Source of the DNA: Pseudomonas khavaziana
GTDB taxonomy: Bacteria; Pseudomonadota; Gammaproteobacteria; Pseudomonadales; Pseudomonadaceae
Direction: 5' to 3'
DNA length: 64,000 nucleotides
Assembly: GCF_019145205.1 (NCBI RefSeq)
Contig: NZ_JAHSTT010000001.1
Location: 868,001 to 932,000 of the forward strand
Under the pieces are notes generated by a model. The model was not told where the DNA came from. It did no database searches and saw only the letters and a list, made by a program, of their open reading frames with translations. Of this stretch, positions 18,599-26,669 are shown piece by piece; the stretch's first letter is position 1; each line of letters opens with the position of its first letter. Position numbers and translations under genes: made by a program.

Positions 18599-19207
18599 TC
18601 AGGGCTTCTCACCTTTGAGCCGGCGCAGGTTGATGTCTGCCAGGCAACTGCCGAGCTCGCCGAGATGGTCGATCACCGAGTGCACGCCCAGGCCATAGAG
18701 CGCCACCGTCGCCTTGCCGCGCTTGTATTCGCGTTGTTGCGCGGTGAGTGCCTGCCATTGCTCGGGTGACAGGCCGCAGAGCGAACCACAGGAGGCCAGG
18801 CCCACAGTCCACAACCCGGCATTAAGGCCCGATTGCAGCAGGCGCGGCTCGCCGCTGACCAATACGCAGCCTTCCAGGCGTTCGATATTCAGCTCCATCA
18901 AAGCTTGCCAGCAGGCGTGGGGCGCGGGCCAGCGGATGGAGGAGGGCGAGGCGGCCTTGACCCAGCCCGGCAGGCTGGCGGACAGGGGCGTGGTGACCGA
19001 GGGCGGCAGTTCATCCAGCCAGGCGCAGGGCACGCCTAGTTCTTTCAGGCTGCGCAGGCTTTTCAAAGCGCCGGGTGTGGCCACGGAGCCGGGGCAGGCC
19101 GAGTCGGTACGCGCCAGGGAACCAAAATCCACCAGGCAGCCACTCAGGCCAAATAACACGGCGGTCAACGAGGGGGCTGTGGCGAGGGCAATCTCGGCGT
19201 GTGGCAT
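18599..19207 (-). CDS. Degenerate HAD-family protein related to phosphonoacetaldehyde hydrolase
   Basis: 202 residues. The N-terminus (AVLFGLSGCLVDFGS) aligns with the first motif of PhnX-type HAD enzymes (IFDWAGTTVDFGS), and the C-terminus (GVHSVIDHLGELGSCLADIN) with the PhnX tail. The nucleophilic Asp of motif I is Gly20, and Cys24 stands in for the Thr. The Schiff-base lysine region of true PhnX is not recognisable. It is therefore unlikely to be a phosphatase or phosphonatase of the usual mechanism, and may be a binding or regulatory protein, or be decaying. The frame is intact and well used in codons. Confidence 0.7.
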   Translation of the reverse strand: MPHAEIALATAPSLTAVLFGLSGCLVDFGSLARTDSACPGSVATPGALKSLRSLKELGVPCAWLDELPPSVTTPLSASLPGWVKAASPSSIRWPAPHACWQALMELNIERLEGCVLVSGEPRLLQSGLNAGLWTVGLASCGSLCGLSPEQWQALTAQQREYKRGKATVALYGLGVHSVIDHLGELGSCLADINLRRLKGEKP

Positions 19208-19403
19208 CTGAACGTCCCTGAAATAGCAGCAACACTATCGGGGTGGCGTGACAAGCCCATGACACTGACGGTGTTTGTAGGAATTTTGTGCATTTTTCGT
19301 AAGACAGGATCCTTGTAGCTGCCTAAACACACACTTCCGTCATATACTGACGGCCTTATTCAGGGCATAGCGCCCATGACAGACCATTCAAGGAGCAAAA
19401 GCT

Positions 19404-20093
19404 ATGCGCTGGAGCCACTACTTCGCTCAGCTGTCGGTGTGTGCCACCGTGCTGTTGGCACCTTTCGCCGTACAGGCCGCGTCGGAAGATGACCCATGGG
19501 AAAGCGTCAACCGCCCGATCTTCACCTTCAACGACACCGTTGATACCTACGCCCTCAAGCCAATCGCCCAGGGCTATCAGTTCGTCACCCCGCAGTTTGT
19601 GCAGGACGGCGTTCACAATTTCTTCCGCAACATCGGCGATGTCGGCAACCTGGCCAACAATGTGCTGCAGCTCAAGCCCTACAATGCTGGCGTCGACACG
19701 GCTCGCCTGCTGGTCAACACCACGTTTGGCGTGCTGGGCTTTATCGACGTCGGCACCAAAATGGGGCTGCATCGCAGCGATGAAGACTTCGGCCAGACCC
19801 TCGGCTACTGGGGCGTCGGCAGCGGTCCATACGTGATGATCCCGTTGCTCGGCCCAAGCACCTTGCGTGATGCGCCATCCAAATACGTCGACAGCTACAC
19901 CCAACCCTACCGCTACATGAACGACATCGGCTGGCGTAACAGCACCTTCGGCCTGAACGTCGTCGACGTGCGCGCCAGCCTGCTCGACAGCGAGAAGCTG
20001 ATCAGCGGCGACAAGTACACCTTCATTCGTAACGCCTACCTGCAGAACCGTGAGTTCAAGGTCAAGGATGGCAAGGTCGTTGACGACTTCTAG
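19404..20093 (+). CDS. mlaA: MlaA (VacJ) family outer-membrane lipid transport protein
   Basis: A 229-residue protein with the MlaA core: DPWESVNRPIFTFND near residue 30, NFFRNIGDVGNLANNVLQ, a conserved FGVLGFIDVGTKMGL and GYWGVGSGPYVMIPLLGPSTLRD. MlaA removes misplaced phospholipids from the outer leaflet of the outer membrane and passes them to MlaC. The N-terminus is a signal peptide ending AVQA/ASEDD; no lipobox cysteine is present at the cleavage site, so this copy seems not to be a lipoprotein. AAGGAG ribosome-binding site upstream. Confidence 0.9.
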   Translation: MRWSHYFAQLSVCATVLLAPFAVQAASEDDPWESVNRPIFTFNDTVDTYALKPIAQGYQFVTPQFVQDGVHNFFRNIGDVGNLANNVLQLKPYNAGVDTARLLVNTTFGVLGFIDVGTKMGLHRSDEDFGQTLGYWGVGSGPYVMIPLLGPSTLRDAPSKYVDSYTQPYRYMNDIGWRNSTFGLNVVDVRASLLDSEKLISGDKYTFIRNAYLQNREFKVKDGKVVDDF

Positions 20094-20112
20094 GCCGTGA
20101 CGTTTTGAAATG

Positions 20113-20144
20113 AAAAAGGCGACCTTCGAACGGTCGCCTTTTTT
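20113..20144. terminator. Bidirectional terminator mlaA / PilZ
   Basis: AAAAAGGCGACC, loop TTCGAAC, GGTCGCCTTTTTT: a perfect stem with A-run and T-run on opposite sides, placed between convergent genes. Confidence 0.9.
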
Positions 20145-20155
20145 GTGCGCGCTTT

Positions 20156-20452
20156 TCAGCGCATCTTCAAGATCCTGAGACCCAAGTGCTGTTCATCGCC
20201 CGCAGCCTTAGTCCACACGACTTCAGTGTCTGCCTCCAGGCCCTTGAGTGCTGCGTGCTCTGAATCGATGCGCACGGTCAGTAGGTCGCCCACGTTAAAC
20301 TGGCGCGGCGCCTGCACCTGCATGCCGGAGCTGGAAAGGTCCAGGCATACACCTTCAATCTCCTGCCCGGCGTGAATCAGAGACACATTGGCGTCCACCC
20401 GCATGCGGATGAAATCGCGTTTTTCGGCGTAGTCGCGCTCGTGTTCGCTCAC
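20156..20452 (-). CDS. Single-domain PilZ protein
   Basis: 98 residues forming one PilZ domain, a receptor for cyclic di-GMP. Both binding motifs are intact: KRDFIRMRV near residue 11 (RxxxR) and LDLSSSGM (D-x-S-x-x-G) near residue 38. No partner domain. It is convergent with mlaA and divergent from rssB. The 276 bp upstream of it, shared with rssB, show no further gene. Confidence 0.88.
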   Translation of the reverse strand: MSEHERDYAEKRDFIRMRVDANVSLIHAGQEIEGVCLDLSSSGMQVQAPRQFNVGDLLTVRIDSEHAALKGLEADTEVVWTKAAGDEQHLGLRILKMR

Positions 20453-20728
20453 AGCATCCGTCCTTACTTTACGTTGGGGTTGTGGCAGTTCTTATAACTC
20501 CCGGTGATTTGCGGTGTAAAGACGCCCGGCGACCATCGGCATGAGCTTGAAACCCCTCACGGATGGGAGTACCGTCTGCGCCTTAGAAGGGCACCTCTGC
20601 TTTACCGTTGTGCATGGGCCAAATCCCAATGCTTTGTAGGACAGAGAGGCTAGAAAGCGAATCCAGTACGTGAGCCCGGCCATTGCCGAGCCGCCTACGC
20701 CAACCTAATTCTGGCGCCGTTTGCCCAC

Positions 20729-21910
20729 ATGCAAAAAACCAGTGCCACGCTGCTGATAATCGATGACGACGAAGTAGTGCGCGCGAGCCTCGCGGCCTAC
20801 TTGGAAGACAGTGGCTTCAGCGTCCTGCAGGCCAGTAATGGCCAACAGGGTCTCCAGGTATTCGAGCGCGACAAGCCCGACCTTGTGATCTGCGACCTGC
20901 GCATGCCCCAAATGGGCGGCCTGGAGCTGATTCGCCAGGTGACCGAGCTTGCCCCGCAGACGCCGGTGATTGTCGTGTCCGGTGCCGGGGTCATGAACGA
21001 TGCCGTCGAAGCCCTGCGCCTGGGCGCTGCCGATTACCTGATCAAGCCCCTGGAAGACCTGGCCGTGCTGGAGCACTCGGTGCGCCGCGCCCTGGACCGT
21101 GCCCGCCTGCTCCTGGAAAACCAGCGCTACCGCGAAAAGCTCGAGACCGCCAACCGCGAGCTCGAAGCCAGCCTGAACCTGCTTCAGGAAGACCAGAACG
21201 CCGGTCGCCAGGTGCAGATGAACATGCTGCCGGTGAGCCCCTGGAGCATCGACGAGTTCAAGTTTGCCCACCAGATCATCCCGTCGTTGTACCTGTCTGG
21301 TGATTTTGTCGACTACTTCCGCGTCGATGAGCGACGCGTGGCGTTCTACTTGGCCGACGTGTCCGGCCATGGCGCGTCCTCCGCTTTTGTGACCGTGTTG
21401 TTGAAGTTCATGACCACACGGCTGTTGTTCGAGTCCAAGCGCAATGGCACCTTGCCGGAGTTCACCCCCTCCGAAGTGCTGGGCCACATCAACCGGGGCC
21501 TGATCAGCTGCAAGCTGGGCAAGCACGTGACGATGGTCGGCGGCGTTATCGACGAAGAAACCGGTCTTTTGACCTACAGTATTGGCGGTCACCTGCCGAT
21601 GCCTGTTTTGTACACTCCTGACAGTGTGCGCTACCTGGAAGGGCGTGGCCTGCCCGTAGGCTTGTTCAATGAAGCCACCTACGAAGACCACATCCTGGAA
21701 CTGCCGCCGACCTTCAGCCTGACGCTGATGTCCGACGGCATCCTGGACCTTTTGCCAGAGCCTACACTCAAAGAGAAAGAAGCCGCCTTGCCCCAAAAGG
21801 TCAAGTCGGCGGGCGGCAGCCTGGATGGCCTGCGGCAGGTTTTTGGATTGGCCACGCTAGGGGAGATGCCGGATGATATCGCCCTATTGGTGTTGAGCAG
21901 GAATCTTTGA
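20729..21910 (+). CDS. rssB: Response regulator with PP2C-type phosphatase domain (RssB)
   Basis: 393 residues. Receiver domain at the N-terminus with acidic DDD at 12-14 and phospho-acceptor Asp56 (VICDLRMP), a helical linker (about 125-165), and a SpoIIE/PP2C-type Ser phosphatase domain with the GDFVDYF and DVSGHGASSA metal-binding motifs. With the STAS protein encoded next, it forms a partner-switching pair that in Pseudomonas is linked to control of sigma-S. Its stop overlaps the next start (TGATG), so the two are translated together. Confidence 0.9.
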   Translation: MQKTSATLLIIDDDEVVRASLAAYLEDSGFSVLQASNGQQGLQVFERDKPDLVICDLRMPQMGGLELIRQVTELAPQTPVIVVSGAGVMNDAVEALRLGAADYLIKPLEDLAVLEHSVRRALDRARLLLENQRYREKLETANRELEASLNLLQEDQNAGRQVQMNMLPVSPWSIDEFKFAHQIIPSLYLSGDFVDYFRVDERRVAFYLADVSGHGASSAFVTVLLKFMTTRLLFESKRNGTLPEFTPSEVLGHINRGLISCKLGKHVTMVGGVIDEETGLLTYSIGGHLPMPVLYTPDSVRYLEGRGLPVGLFNEATYEDHILELPPTFSLTLMSDGILDLLPEPTLKEKEAALPQKVKSAGGSLDGLRQVFGLATLGEMPDDIALLVLSRNL

Positions 21911-22392
21911 TGAGTACCGGAAGAATCCAATTCGCCGAGCAAGACGGGACCTTCGTCCTGAAGTTTGTCGGCGAAGTGCGCCTGACCTTGTGTTCGGCCC
22001 TGGATGCGACGATTGAGCGGATCTTCACAGCGCTGAACTTCTCGGCGATCGTGATCGATCTGACTGAAACCCGCAGCATCGATAGCACCACTCTTGGGCT
22101 GTTGGCCAAGCTGTCCATTCTGTCGCGGCAGAAGGTCGGCCTGTTGCCGACCGTGGTCACCACCCACGAAGACATCACCCGTCTGTTGCAGTCCATGGGA
22201 TTCGACCAGGTGTTCAACATCGTTGACCGCCCGATCCCCTGCCCGGAATGCCTCACCGACCTGCCGTCGCAAGACCAGTCCGAGGAAATCGTACGGGTCA
22301 AGGTGCTCGAAGCGCACAAGATCCTCATGGGCCTCAACGAGTCCAACCGCGAAGCCTTCCACGACCTGGTCAACGCCCTGGAGCGTCACTGA
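21910..22392 (+). CDS. rssC: STAS-domain anti-sigma factor antagonist (RssC)
   Basis: 160 residues. STAS fold with the phosphorylatable region SIDSTTLGLLAKL (Ser59 in the anti-anti-sigma position), followed by a C-terminal part containing PCPEC and a helical tail. It should be the substrate of the upstream RssB phosphatase. The ATG at 21910 overlaps the rssB stop by one base; a TTG one codon earlier is in frame but unlikely. Followed by a REPIN and a shared terminator. Confidence 0.88.
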   Translation: MSTGRIQFAEQDGTFVLKFVGEVRLTLCSALDATIERIFTALNFSAIVIDLTETRSIDSTTLGLLAKLSILSRQKVGLLPTVVTTHEDITRLLQSMGFDQVFNIVDRPIPCPECLTDLPSQDQSEEIVRVKVLEAHKILMGLNESNREAFHDLVNALERH

Positions 22393-22419
22393 CGGCTTCC
22401 CTGTCGAAACACATTCCAA

Positions 22420-22508
22420 TGTGGGAGGGGGCTTGCTCCCGATAGCGGTGTGACAGTCGGCACATATCCAGCTGACAGTCCGCAATCGGGAGCAAGCCCC
22501 CTCCCACA
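22420..22508. repeat. REPIN, family B
   Basis: Standard arms TGTGGGAGGGGGCTTGCTCC and inverted copy; loop begins GATAGCGGTGTGACAGTC. Downstream of rssC. Confidence 0.85.
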
Positions 22509-22541
22509 TTTGATCTGTGACTGGCTTGAAATTGGCAGCAT

Positions 22542-22577
22542 AAAAAAGGGCGGCACCCTCACAGGTGCGGCCCTTTT
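22542..22577. terminator. Bidirectional terminator rssC / tal
   Basis: AAAAAAGGGCGGCACC, loop CTCACA, GGTGCGGCCCTTTTT: strong stem with one mismatch, A-run and T-run on opposite sides, between convergent genes. Confidence 0.85.
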
Positions 22578-22592
22578 TGCTGCTATCTGCCT

Positions 22593-23519
22593 TTACAGCT
22601 TGGCCGACAACAACGCCTCCAGCTTCTCTTGGTCCCGAGCAAACTGGCGAATGCCCTCGGCCAGCTTCTCAGTGGCCATCGCATCCTCGTTGGACTCCCA
22701 ACGGAACTGCGCTTCAGTCATATGCACCCGTGCCTCACCGGCATGGCCTGGCGACAACTTACGCTCCAGCTTGCCCTCATCCGCCGCCAGCTTCTCCAGC
22801 AGGTCGGGGCTGATGGTCAGGCGGTCACACCCGGCCAGCTCTTCAATCTGGCTCAGGTTACGGAAGCTCGCACCCATCACCACAGTCTTGTAGCCATTGG
22901 CCTTGTAGTAGTTGTAGATGCGCGTCACCGACTGCACGCCTGGGTCATCGGAACCGGTGTAGTCGTTGCCGTTGGCCTTCTTGTACCAATCGTAGATACG
23001 GCCCACGAACGGCGAAATCAGGAATACACCGGCTTCGGCGCAGGCCACGGCCTGGGCGAAGGAGAACAGCAGCGTCAGGTTGGTCTGGATGCCTTCTTTT
23101 TCCAGCTTCTCGGCGGCGCGGATACCTTCCCAGGTGGAGGCGATCTTGATCAGCACGCGATCACGGCCAACCCCTGCTTTGTCGTACAGGTCGATCAGAC
23201 GGTGCGCACGCTTGAGAATGGCGGCTTCGTCGAACGACAAACGGGCGTCCACCTCGGTGGAAATACGGCCCGGCACTACTTTAAGGATCTCCTGGCCGAC
23301 CGCCACGGCAAAACGGTCACTGGCCAGGCCCACATCGCCGTTGCAGTCTTGTACACACTCATCCAGCAGCTTGGCATAGCCAGGGATCGACGCAGCCTTG
23401 AGCAGCAGGGATGGGTTGGTGGTCGCGTCTTGTGGCTTGAGCTTGGCGAGGGTAGAAAAATCGCCGGTATCGGCTACGACGGTGGTGAATTGCTTGAGTT
23501 GTTCCAGCTTGGAAGTCAT
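22593..23519 (-). CDS. tal: Transaldolase
   Basis: A 308-residue transaldolase B-type enzyme of the pentose phosphate pathway, moving a dihydroxyacetone unit from sedoheptulose-7-phosphate to glyceraldehyde-3-phosphate. The Schiff-base Lys125 lies in [21 protein letters not shown] near the N-terminus and the phosphate-binding GASFRN are also present. I start at the ATG at 23519 ([20 protein letters not shown]), with ACAGGA upstream; an in-frame ATG at 23576 would add residues not typical of the family. Confidence 0.95.
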   Translation of the reverse strand: MTSKLEQLKQFTTVVADTGDFSTLAKLKPQDATTNPSLLLKAASIPGYAKLLDECVQDCNGDVGLASDRFAVAVGQEILKVVPGRISTEVDARLSFDEAAILKRAHRLIDLYDKAGVGRDRVLIKIASTWEGIRAAEKLEKEGIQTNLTLLFSFAQAVACAEAGVFLISPFVGRIYDWYKKANGNDYTGSDDPGVQSVTRIYNYYKANGYKTVVMGASFRNLSQIEELAGCDRLTISPDLLEKLAADEGKLERKLSPGHAGEARVHMTEAQFRWESNEDAMATEKLAEGIRQFARDQEKLEALLSAKL

Positions 23520-23730
23520 GGGCGTGCTCTGTCCTGTGGGTCTGATGACATTACCCGAGCGCTGGCAGGCGCTCAAGGGCGCAAATGCGTTAGGTCGTTT
23601 GCGAGGGCAATAACCTGGAAACGGCCGTTTGAATTACCGGCAGTGGTGCTCAATAGGAGGGCAAAATCGCTGGCAGGTTCAACCCAACTGCCCGATGACA
23701 CGGTCATCGCCACTGGGCCTGACCCAATAC

Positions 23731-23830
23731 TGTAGGAGCGAGCTTACTCGCGAAAAACGTCAACGATAACGCGTGCTTCCTGAATAAACGCGGCGCCCAT
23801 GGGTTTCTCGCGAGCAAGCTCGCTCCTACA
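23731..23830. repeat. REPIN, family A
   Basis: Between tal and dusA, in a 331-bp gap that otherwise shows no gene. One arm base differs (AGCTTACTCG). Loop has GTCAACGATAACGCG, then TTCCTGAATAAACGCGG, also found in the inverted family-B copy at 14298. Confidence 0.85.
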
Positions 23831-23850
23831 AAAGCCCAGCAGCTATCCAG

Positions 23851-24837
23851 TCAACGCCCTTCCAACAACTCCCCAGCCTGATCCAACAATGCCAACGGAT
23901 CCGCCGCCTTATGAATATCCACCGACAACAACTGCCTGAACCTGCGCGCTCCAGGGAAACCAGTACCCAACCCCAACACATGCCGGGTAATGTGATGCAT
24001 CGTCCCACCACTGGCCAAATGCTCAGCAATATAAGGCCGCAACTGCGCCAACGCCTGCGCCCGGCTAATCACCGGCGCCTCACTGCCAAACAACTGCTGA
24101 TCCACCTCCGCCAACAGATACGGATTGTGATAAGCCTCACGCCCCAGCATCACCCCATCAAACGTCTGCAAATGCTCCTGGCACTGCTCCAACGTCTTGA
24201 TCCCACCGTTGAGATTAATCTCCAACTCCGCAAAGTCCCGCTTCAACTGCGCCGCCACGTCATAACGCAACGGCGGAATGTCCCGGTTCTCCTTGGGCGA
24301 TAACCCCTCCAGAATCGCAATCCGCGCATGCACGGTAAAACTGGTGCAACCGGCATCCTTCACCGTGCCGACAAAATCACACAGCTCGGCATAACTGTCC
24401 CGGCCATTGATGCCGATACGGTGCTTCACCGTCACCGGAATCGACACCGCATCGCGCATCGCCCTCACACAGTCCGCCACCAGGGCAGGGTGAGCCATGA
24501 GGATCGCGCCGATCATGTTGTTCTGCACCCGGTCGCTGGGGCAACCGACGTTCAGGTTCACTTCGTCGTAACCGGCGGCCTCGGCCATACGGGCACAGGC
24601 GGCCAGATCCGCGGGGACACTGCCACCCAATTGCAGCGCCAGCGGGTGCTCGGCTTCATTGTGGCGCAGGAAGCGCTCGTGGTCGCCGTGGAGGATCGCG
24701 CCGGTAGTCACCATCTCGGTGTAGAGCAGGGCGTGTTTGGAGAGCAGGCGTAGGAAGTACCGGCAGTGGCGGTCGGTCCAATCCATCATGGGGGCGACGG
24801 AGAAGCGGCGGGAGAGTGGGGCGGTTTGTAGGGGCAT
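23851..24837 (-). CDS. dusA: tRNA-dihydrouridine synthase A
   Basis: A 328-residue flavoenzyme reducing uridines in the D-loop of tRNA (U20/U20a in DusA). Motifs: SVAPMMDWTDRHCRYF at the N-terminus, EMVTTGA, and the catalytic Cys99 in NLNVGCPSDRVQNNMIGA, then HGR-equivalent VHARIAILEGLSPKENR, which marks DusA rather than DusB/C. TIM-barrel followed by a helical C-terminal domain. The gene ends in a stretch with lower GC than usual; the start is followed upstream by the accessory region. Confidence 0.93.
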   Translation of the reverse strand: MPLQTAPLSRRFSVAPMMDWTDRHCRYFLRLLSKHALLYTEMVTTGAILHGDHERFLRHNEAEHPLALQLGGSVPADLAACARMAEAAGYDEVNLNVGCPSDRVQNNMIGAILMAHPALVADCVRAMRDAVSIPVTVKHRIGINGRDSYAELCDFVGTVKDAGCTSFTVHARIAILEGLSPKENRDIPPLRYDVAAQLKRDFAELEINLNGGIKTLEQCQEHLQTFDGVMLGREAYHNPYLLAEVDQQLFGSEAPVISRAQALAQLRPYIAEHLASGGTMHHITRHVLGLGTGFPGARRFRQLLSVDIHKAADPLALLDQAGELLEGR

Positions 24838-24977
24838 GGGGGATCTGAGTTGGCGAGGCGAATGGGGCGTAGTTTATCAGGGATGCTTGTCAGGTACTTG
24901 ACGGGTTCTCAAGCCCTAGCCAGTCAGCCCATCGGTGGTAACCCGAGTACACGCTCGGTAGGCTTTCGACGCGCACC

Positions 24978-25009
24978 TTGTGTTGATGATTTATTGTGGC
25001 TACGATAAT
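24978..25009 (+). promoter_or_regulatory. Possible sigma-70 promoter of brnTA
   Basis: TTGTGT at 24978, 17-bp spacer, TACGAT at 25001 (overlapping GATAAT at 25004). The predicted start point would fall at or just after the brnT ATG at 25013, and no Shine-Dalgarno sequence precedes that ATG. Weak evidence. Confidence 0.3.
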
Positions 25010-25012
25010 CAA

Positions 25013-25288
25013 ATGCAGATTACCTACGACCCAGTCAAAGACGCTCGTAAAGTTGAAGAACGCGGACTCCCATTTGCGTTAGTACGGGACTTTGAATGGT
25101 CTACGGCCTTGATCGTGGAAGATGATCGTTTTGACTACGGTGAGTGTCGTTATCGGGCGATGGGATACATAGGGGATCGGCTGCATGTCGTAGTGTTCAC
25201 CCCACGGGGTGATGCGGTTCACGTCATCAGCTTTCGTAAAGCCAACAAACGGGAGGTCAAAAATTATGACCAAGAAACCCAATCCTGA
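25013..25288 (+). CDS. brnT: BrnT-like type II toxin
   Basis: 91 residues with the BrnT pattern: MQITYDPVKDARKVEERGLP at the N-terminus, a DFEWSTAL/DYGECRYRAMG middle, and VVVFTPRGDAVHVISFRKANKREVKNY at the C-terminus, where family members keep the RKA-KRE segment. BrnT is a RelE-fold ribonuclease neutralised by BrnA. I use the ATG at 25013; a longer frame to 24980 is not supported by the family. The 3' end overlaps the antitoxin by 23 nt. GC content is lower than in neighbouring backbone genes. Confidence 0.8.
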   Translation: MQITYDPVKDARKVEERGLPFALVRDFEWSTALIVEDDRFDYGECRYRAMGYIGDRLHVVVFTPRGDAVHVISFRKANKREVKNYDQETQS

Positions 25289-25574
25289 GAAGGTCGACAC
25301 AGCGAACCCGGAATGGTCGGCTGAAGACTTTGCTAAGGCCAAGCCAGCCAGCGAGGTGCTTGTGGGATTGTTTGGCAAAGCTCAGGCGAAGGAAATGCTC
25401 AAACCCAAGCGCGGGCGGCCAAAGTCGGTAGCCACTAAAGAGCACGTTAATGTTCGTTTTGATGCTGACGTGCTGGAGCGATTCAGGGCTTCCGGACCGG
25501 GCTGGCAAACGCGAATGAATGCCGCCTTGGCTGATTGGCTTAAGACGCATACGCCAGAAGAGCTGAAGGCCTAA
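25266..25574 (+). CDS. brnA: BrnA-like antitoxin
   Basis: 102 residues. The N-terminal half is charged and probably binds the toxin; the C-terminal half (KRGRPKSVATKEHVNVRFDADVLERFRASGPGWQTRMNAALADWL) is a ribbon-helix-helix DNA-binding domain typical of BrnA. The ATG at 25266 lies inside the toxin gene, with GGGAGG eight bases upstream. As in other brnTA operons the toxin precedes the antitoxin, and BrnA should repress the operon. Confidence 0.8.
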   Translation: MTKKPNPEKVDTANPEWSAEDFAKAKPASEVLVGLFGKAQAKEMLKPKRGRPKSVATKEHVNVRFDADVLERFRASGPGWQTRMNAALADWLKTHTPEELKA

Positions 25575-25577
25575 GGC

Positions 25578-25615
25578 AAAAAGACGCGGATGACGCGGAT
25601 GACGCGGCTTTTTGC
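25578..25615 (+). terminator. Terminator-like hairpin after brnA with three 9-bp direct repeats
   Basis: AAAAAGACGCG ... CGCGGCTTTTT pairs with one mismatch, and the interior is three tandem copies of about GACGCGGAT. It begins 3 bp after the brnA stop. Confidence 0.45.
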
Positions 25616-25710
25616 TGTCTTGTGATTAGCTTTTTGTCAGCGAGCGTATAAATAAATCTGTCCGTTTTTTGCTACCTTTCGGCGTTGTTTCAATAGGAAT
25701 ATTTCTTGAG

Positions 25711-25812
25711 TTAGAGCGAGAAGTCGTCAGCGGCTTTTGGATCTTCGAGAGCGATATAGTTCGCTTCGTCTTCCAGGTTTTTGAGTGCTTTTTCAAGCCC
25801 CTCAACTCGCAT
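25711..25812 (-). pseudogene. Truncated ParE/RelE-type toxin
   Basis: A 33-codon frame starting ATG at 25812 and overlapping the end of the upstream RHH antitoxin gene by 11 nt, as toxin genes do in such pairs. It reads MRVEGLEKALKNLEDEANYI, then ALEDPKAADDF, which fits the first helices of ParE/RelE toxins, but stops at 25711 where the family continues for about 60 more residues with the catalytic strands. No continuation was found in the next 90 bp in any frame I checked. Confidence 0.6.
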
Positions 25813-26044
25813 TCCTGCTCCAGCGCATAGCGCGCATGGCCGCCACCTGGTCATCAGTAGCGAATATGCCTTGATCTGCTTCCTTTACTGCCCGCTCGAT
25901 TTGAGCCGTAAGCGTTTTTTCATGCTCGATGTAGTCGCGGAGAACGTCCATCGCCAAGTAGCTCGCTGTCTGGTCGTTGGTTTTGGCCAGGTCGGAGAGA
26001 GAGTTGGATAGGTCTTCCGGCAGGTTTAGGAATATCCCAGTCAT
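25802..26044 (-). CDS. Ribbon-helix-helix antitoxin, apparently orphaned
   Basis: 80 residues of the ParD/RelB/CopG kind: an N-terminal strand (IFLNLPEDLSNSLSDLAK), DRT/S-type turn followed by SYLAMDVLRDYIEHE, and a C-terminal toxin-binding arm (IERAVKEADQGIFATDDQV). The family usually ends with a Lys/Trp-rich tail just before the toxin start. Here the neighbouring toxin is cut to 33 codons, so this antitoxin would have no cognate target at this locus, though it could still bind DNA or neutralise a related toxin elsewhere. Confidence 0.72.
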   Translation of the reverse strand: MTGIFLNLPEDLSNSLSDLAKTNDQTASYLAMDVLRDYIEHEKTLTAQIERAVKEADQGIFATDDQVAAMRAMRWSRNAS

Positions 26045-26222
26045 GGCGGCCTCAATGGTGGACGAATGTTGGGCATCTTACGCCGTGAAGCGTCGGGTTG
26101 AAGCCGCACGCCGTCGCGAGGTGTGTCTGGGAGTGAATCGTTTGCTTTTCCTCTGCCAACTCATAGCCGGGTGTCGTGGTCTGATCCCGGTATTCGAGGT
26201 GGTTTTTCGCTGCCTGCTCTCT

Positions 26223-26669
26223 TTATCTCCGCGCCTTCAAAAACCGCCCTTCGTAATCCGCCACCGGAAGACGGGTGGAATCGTACTTCCCAAATAATCT
26301 ATAGCGATTTATAGCGATTTTGTCGTACATCCAATCTCGCAGGGTCGCTGGGACGACGCGGGCAGCCGTTAGCCAGCGCCACGGGGCATTCAGGCGTGCC
26401 AAGATCTCGAACATCGCCTCGGAACGCACGGACACCTTGTCATTCGAGATGAGAACAATGGTGTTGAATTTGTCCTGCGGTAGCCCCGCCCACTTTAATA
26501 GCGCTTGACCTTCCGGCGATTGAACCGCAGCAAGCTGAATTCGATGTGCATGGTCATAGTGGATAATGAACCGCGCCCAGCCGTTGCAGAGCTTGCAGGT
26601 GCCGTCGAAAAGTACTGCTGTTTCGCCTGGTTGCAGGAGCGGGGCAGGAGATCGGGGTTGGATGATCAT
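26223..26669 (-). CDS. DUF393 (DCC family) thiol-disulfide oxidoreductase-like protein
   Basis: 148 residues. The N-terminal VLFDGTCKLCNGWARFI carries the DxxCxxC motif (DGTCKLC) that defines the DCC family. Further conserved parts are LAAVQSPEGQALL, SEAMFEILARL and the C-terminal RYRLFGKYDSTRLP. These proteins are predicted to have a thioredoxin-like fold; substrates are not known. No signal peptide. Isolated within the accessory stretch. Confidence 0.8.
   Translation of the reverse strand: MIIQPRSPAPLLQPGETAVLFDGTCKLCNGWARFIIHYDHAHRIQLAAVQSPEGQALLKWAGLPQDKFNTIVLISNDKVSVRSEAMFEILARLNAPWRWLTAARVVPATLRDWMYDKIAINRYRLFGKYDSTRLPVADYEGRFLKARR

Noticed and set aside
24900..25000. tRNA or att-like remnant before brnT
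   Set aside because: A small hairpin (CCGAG...CTCGG) is present but no cloverleaf or direct repeat at the far side of the stretch was found.
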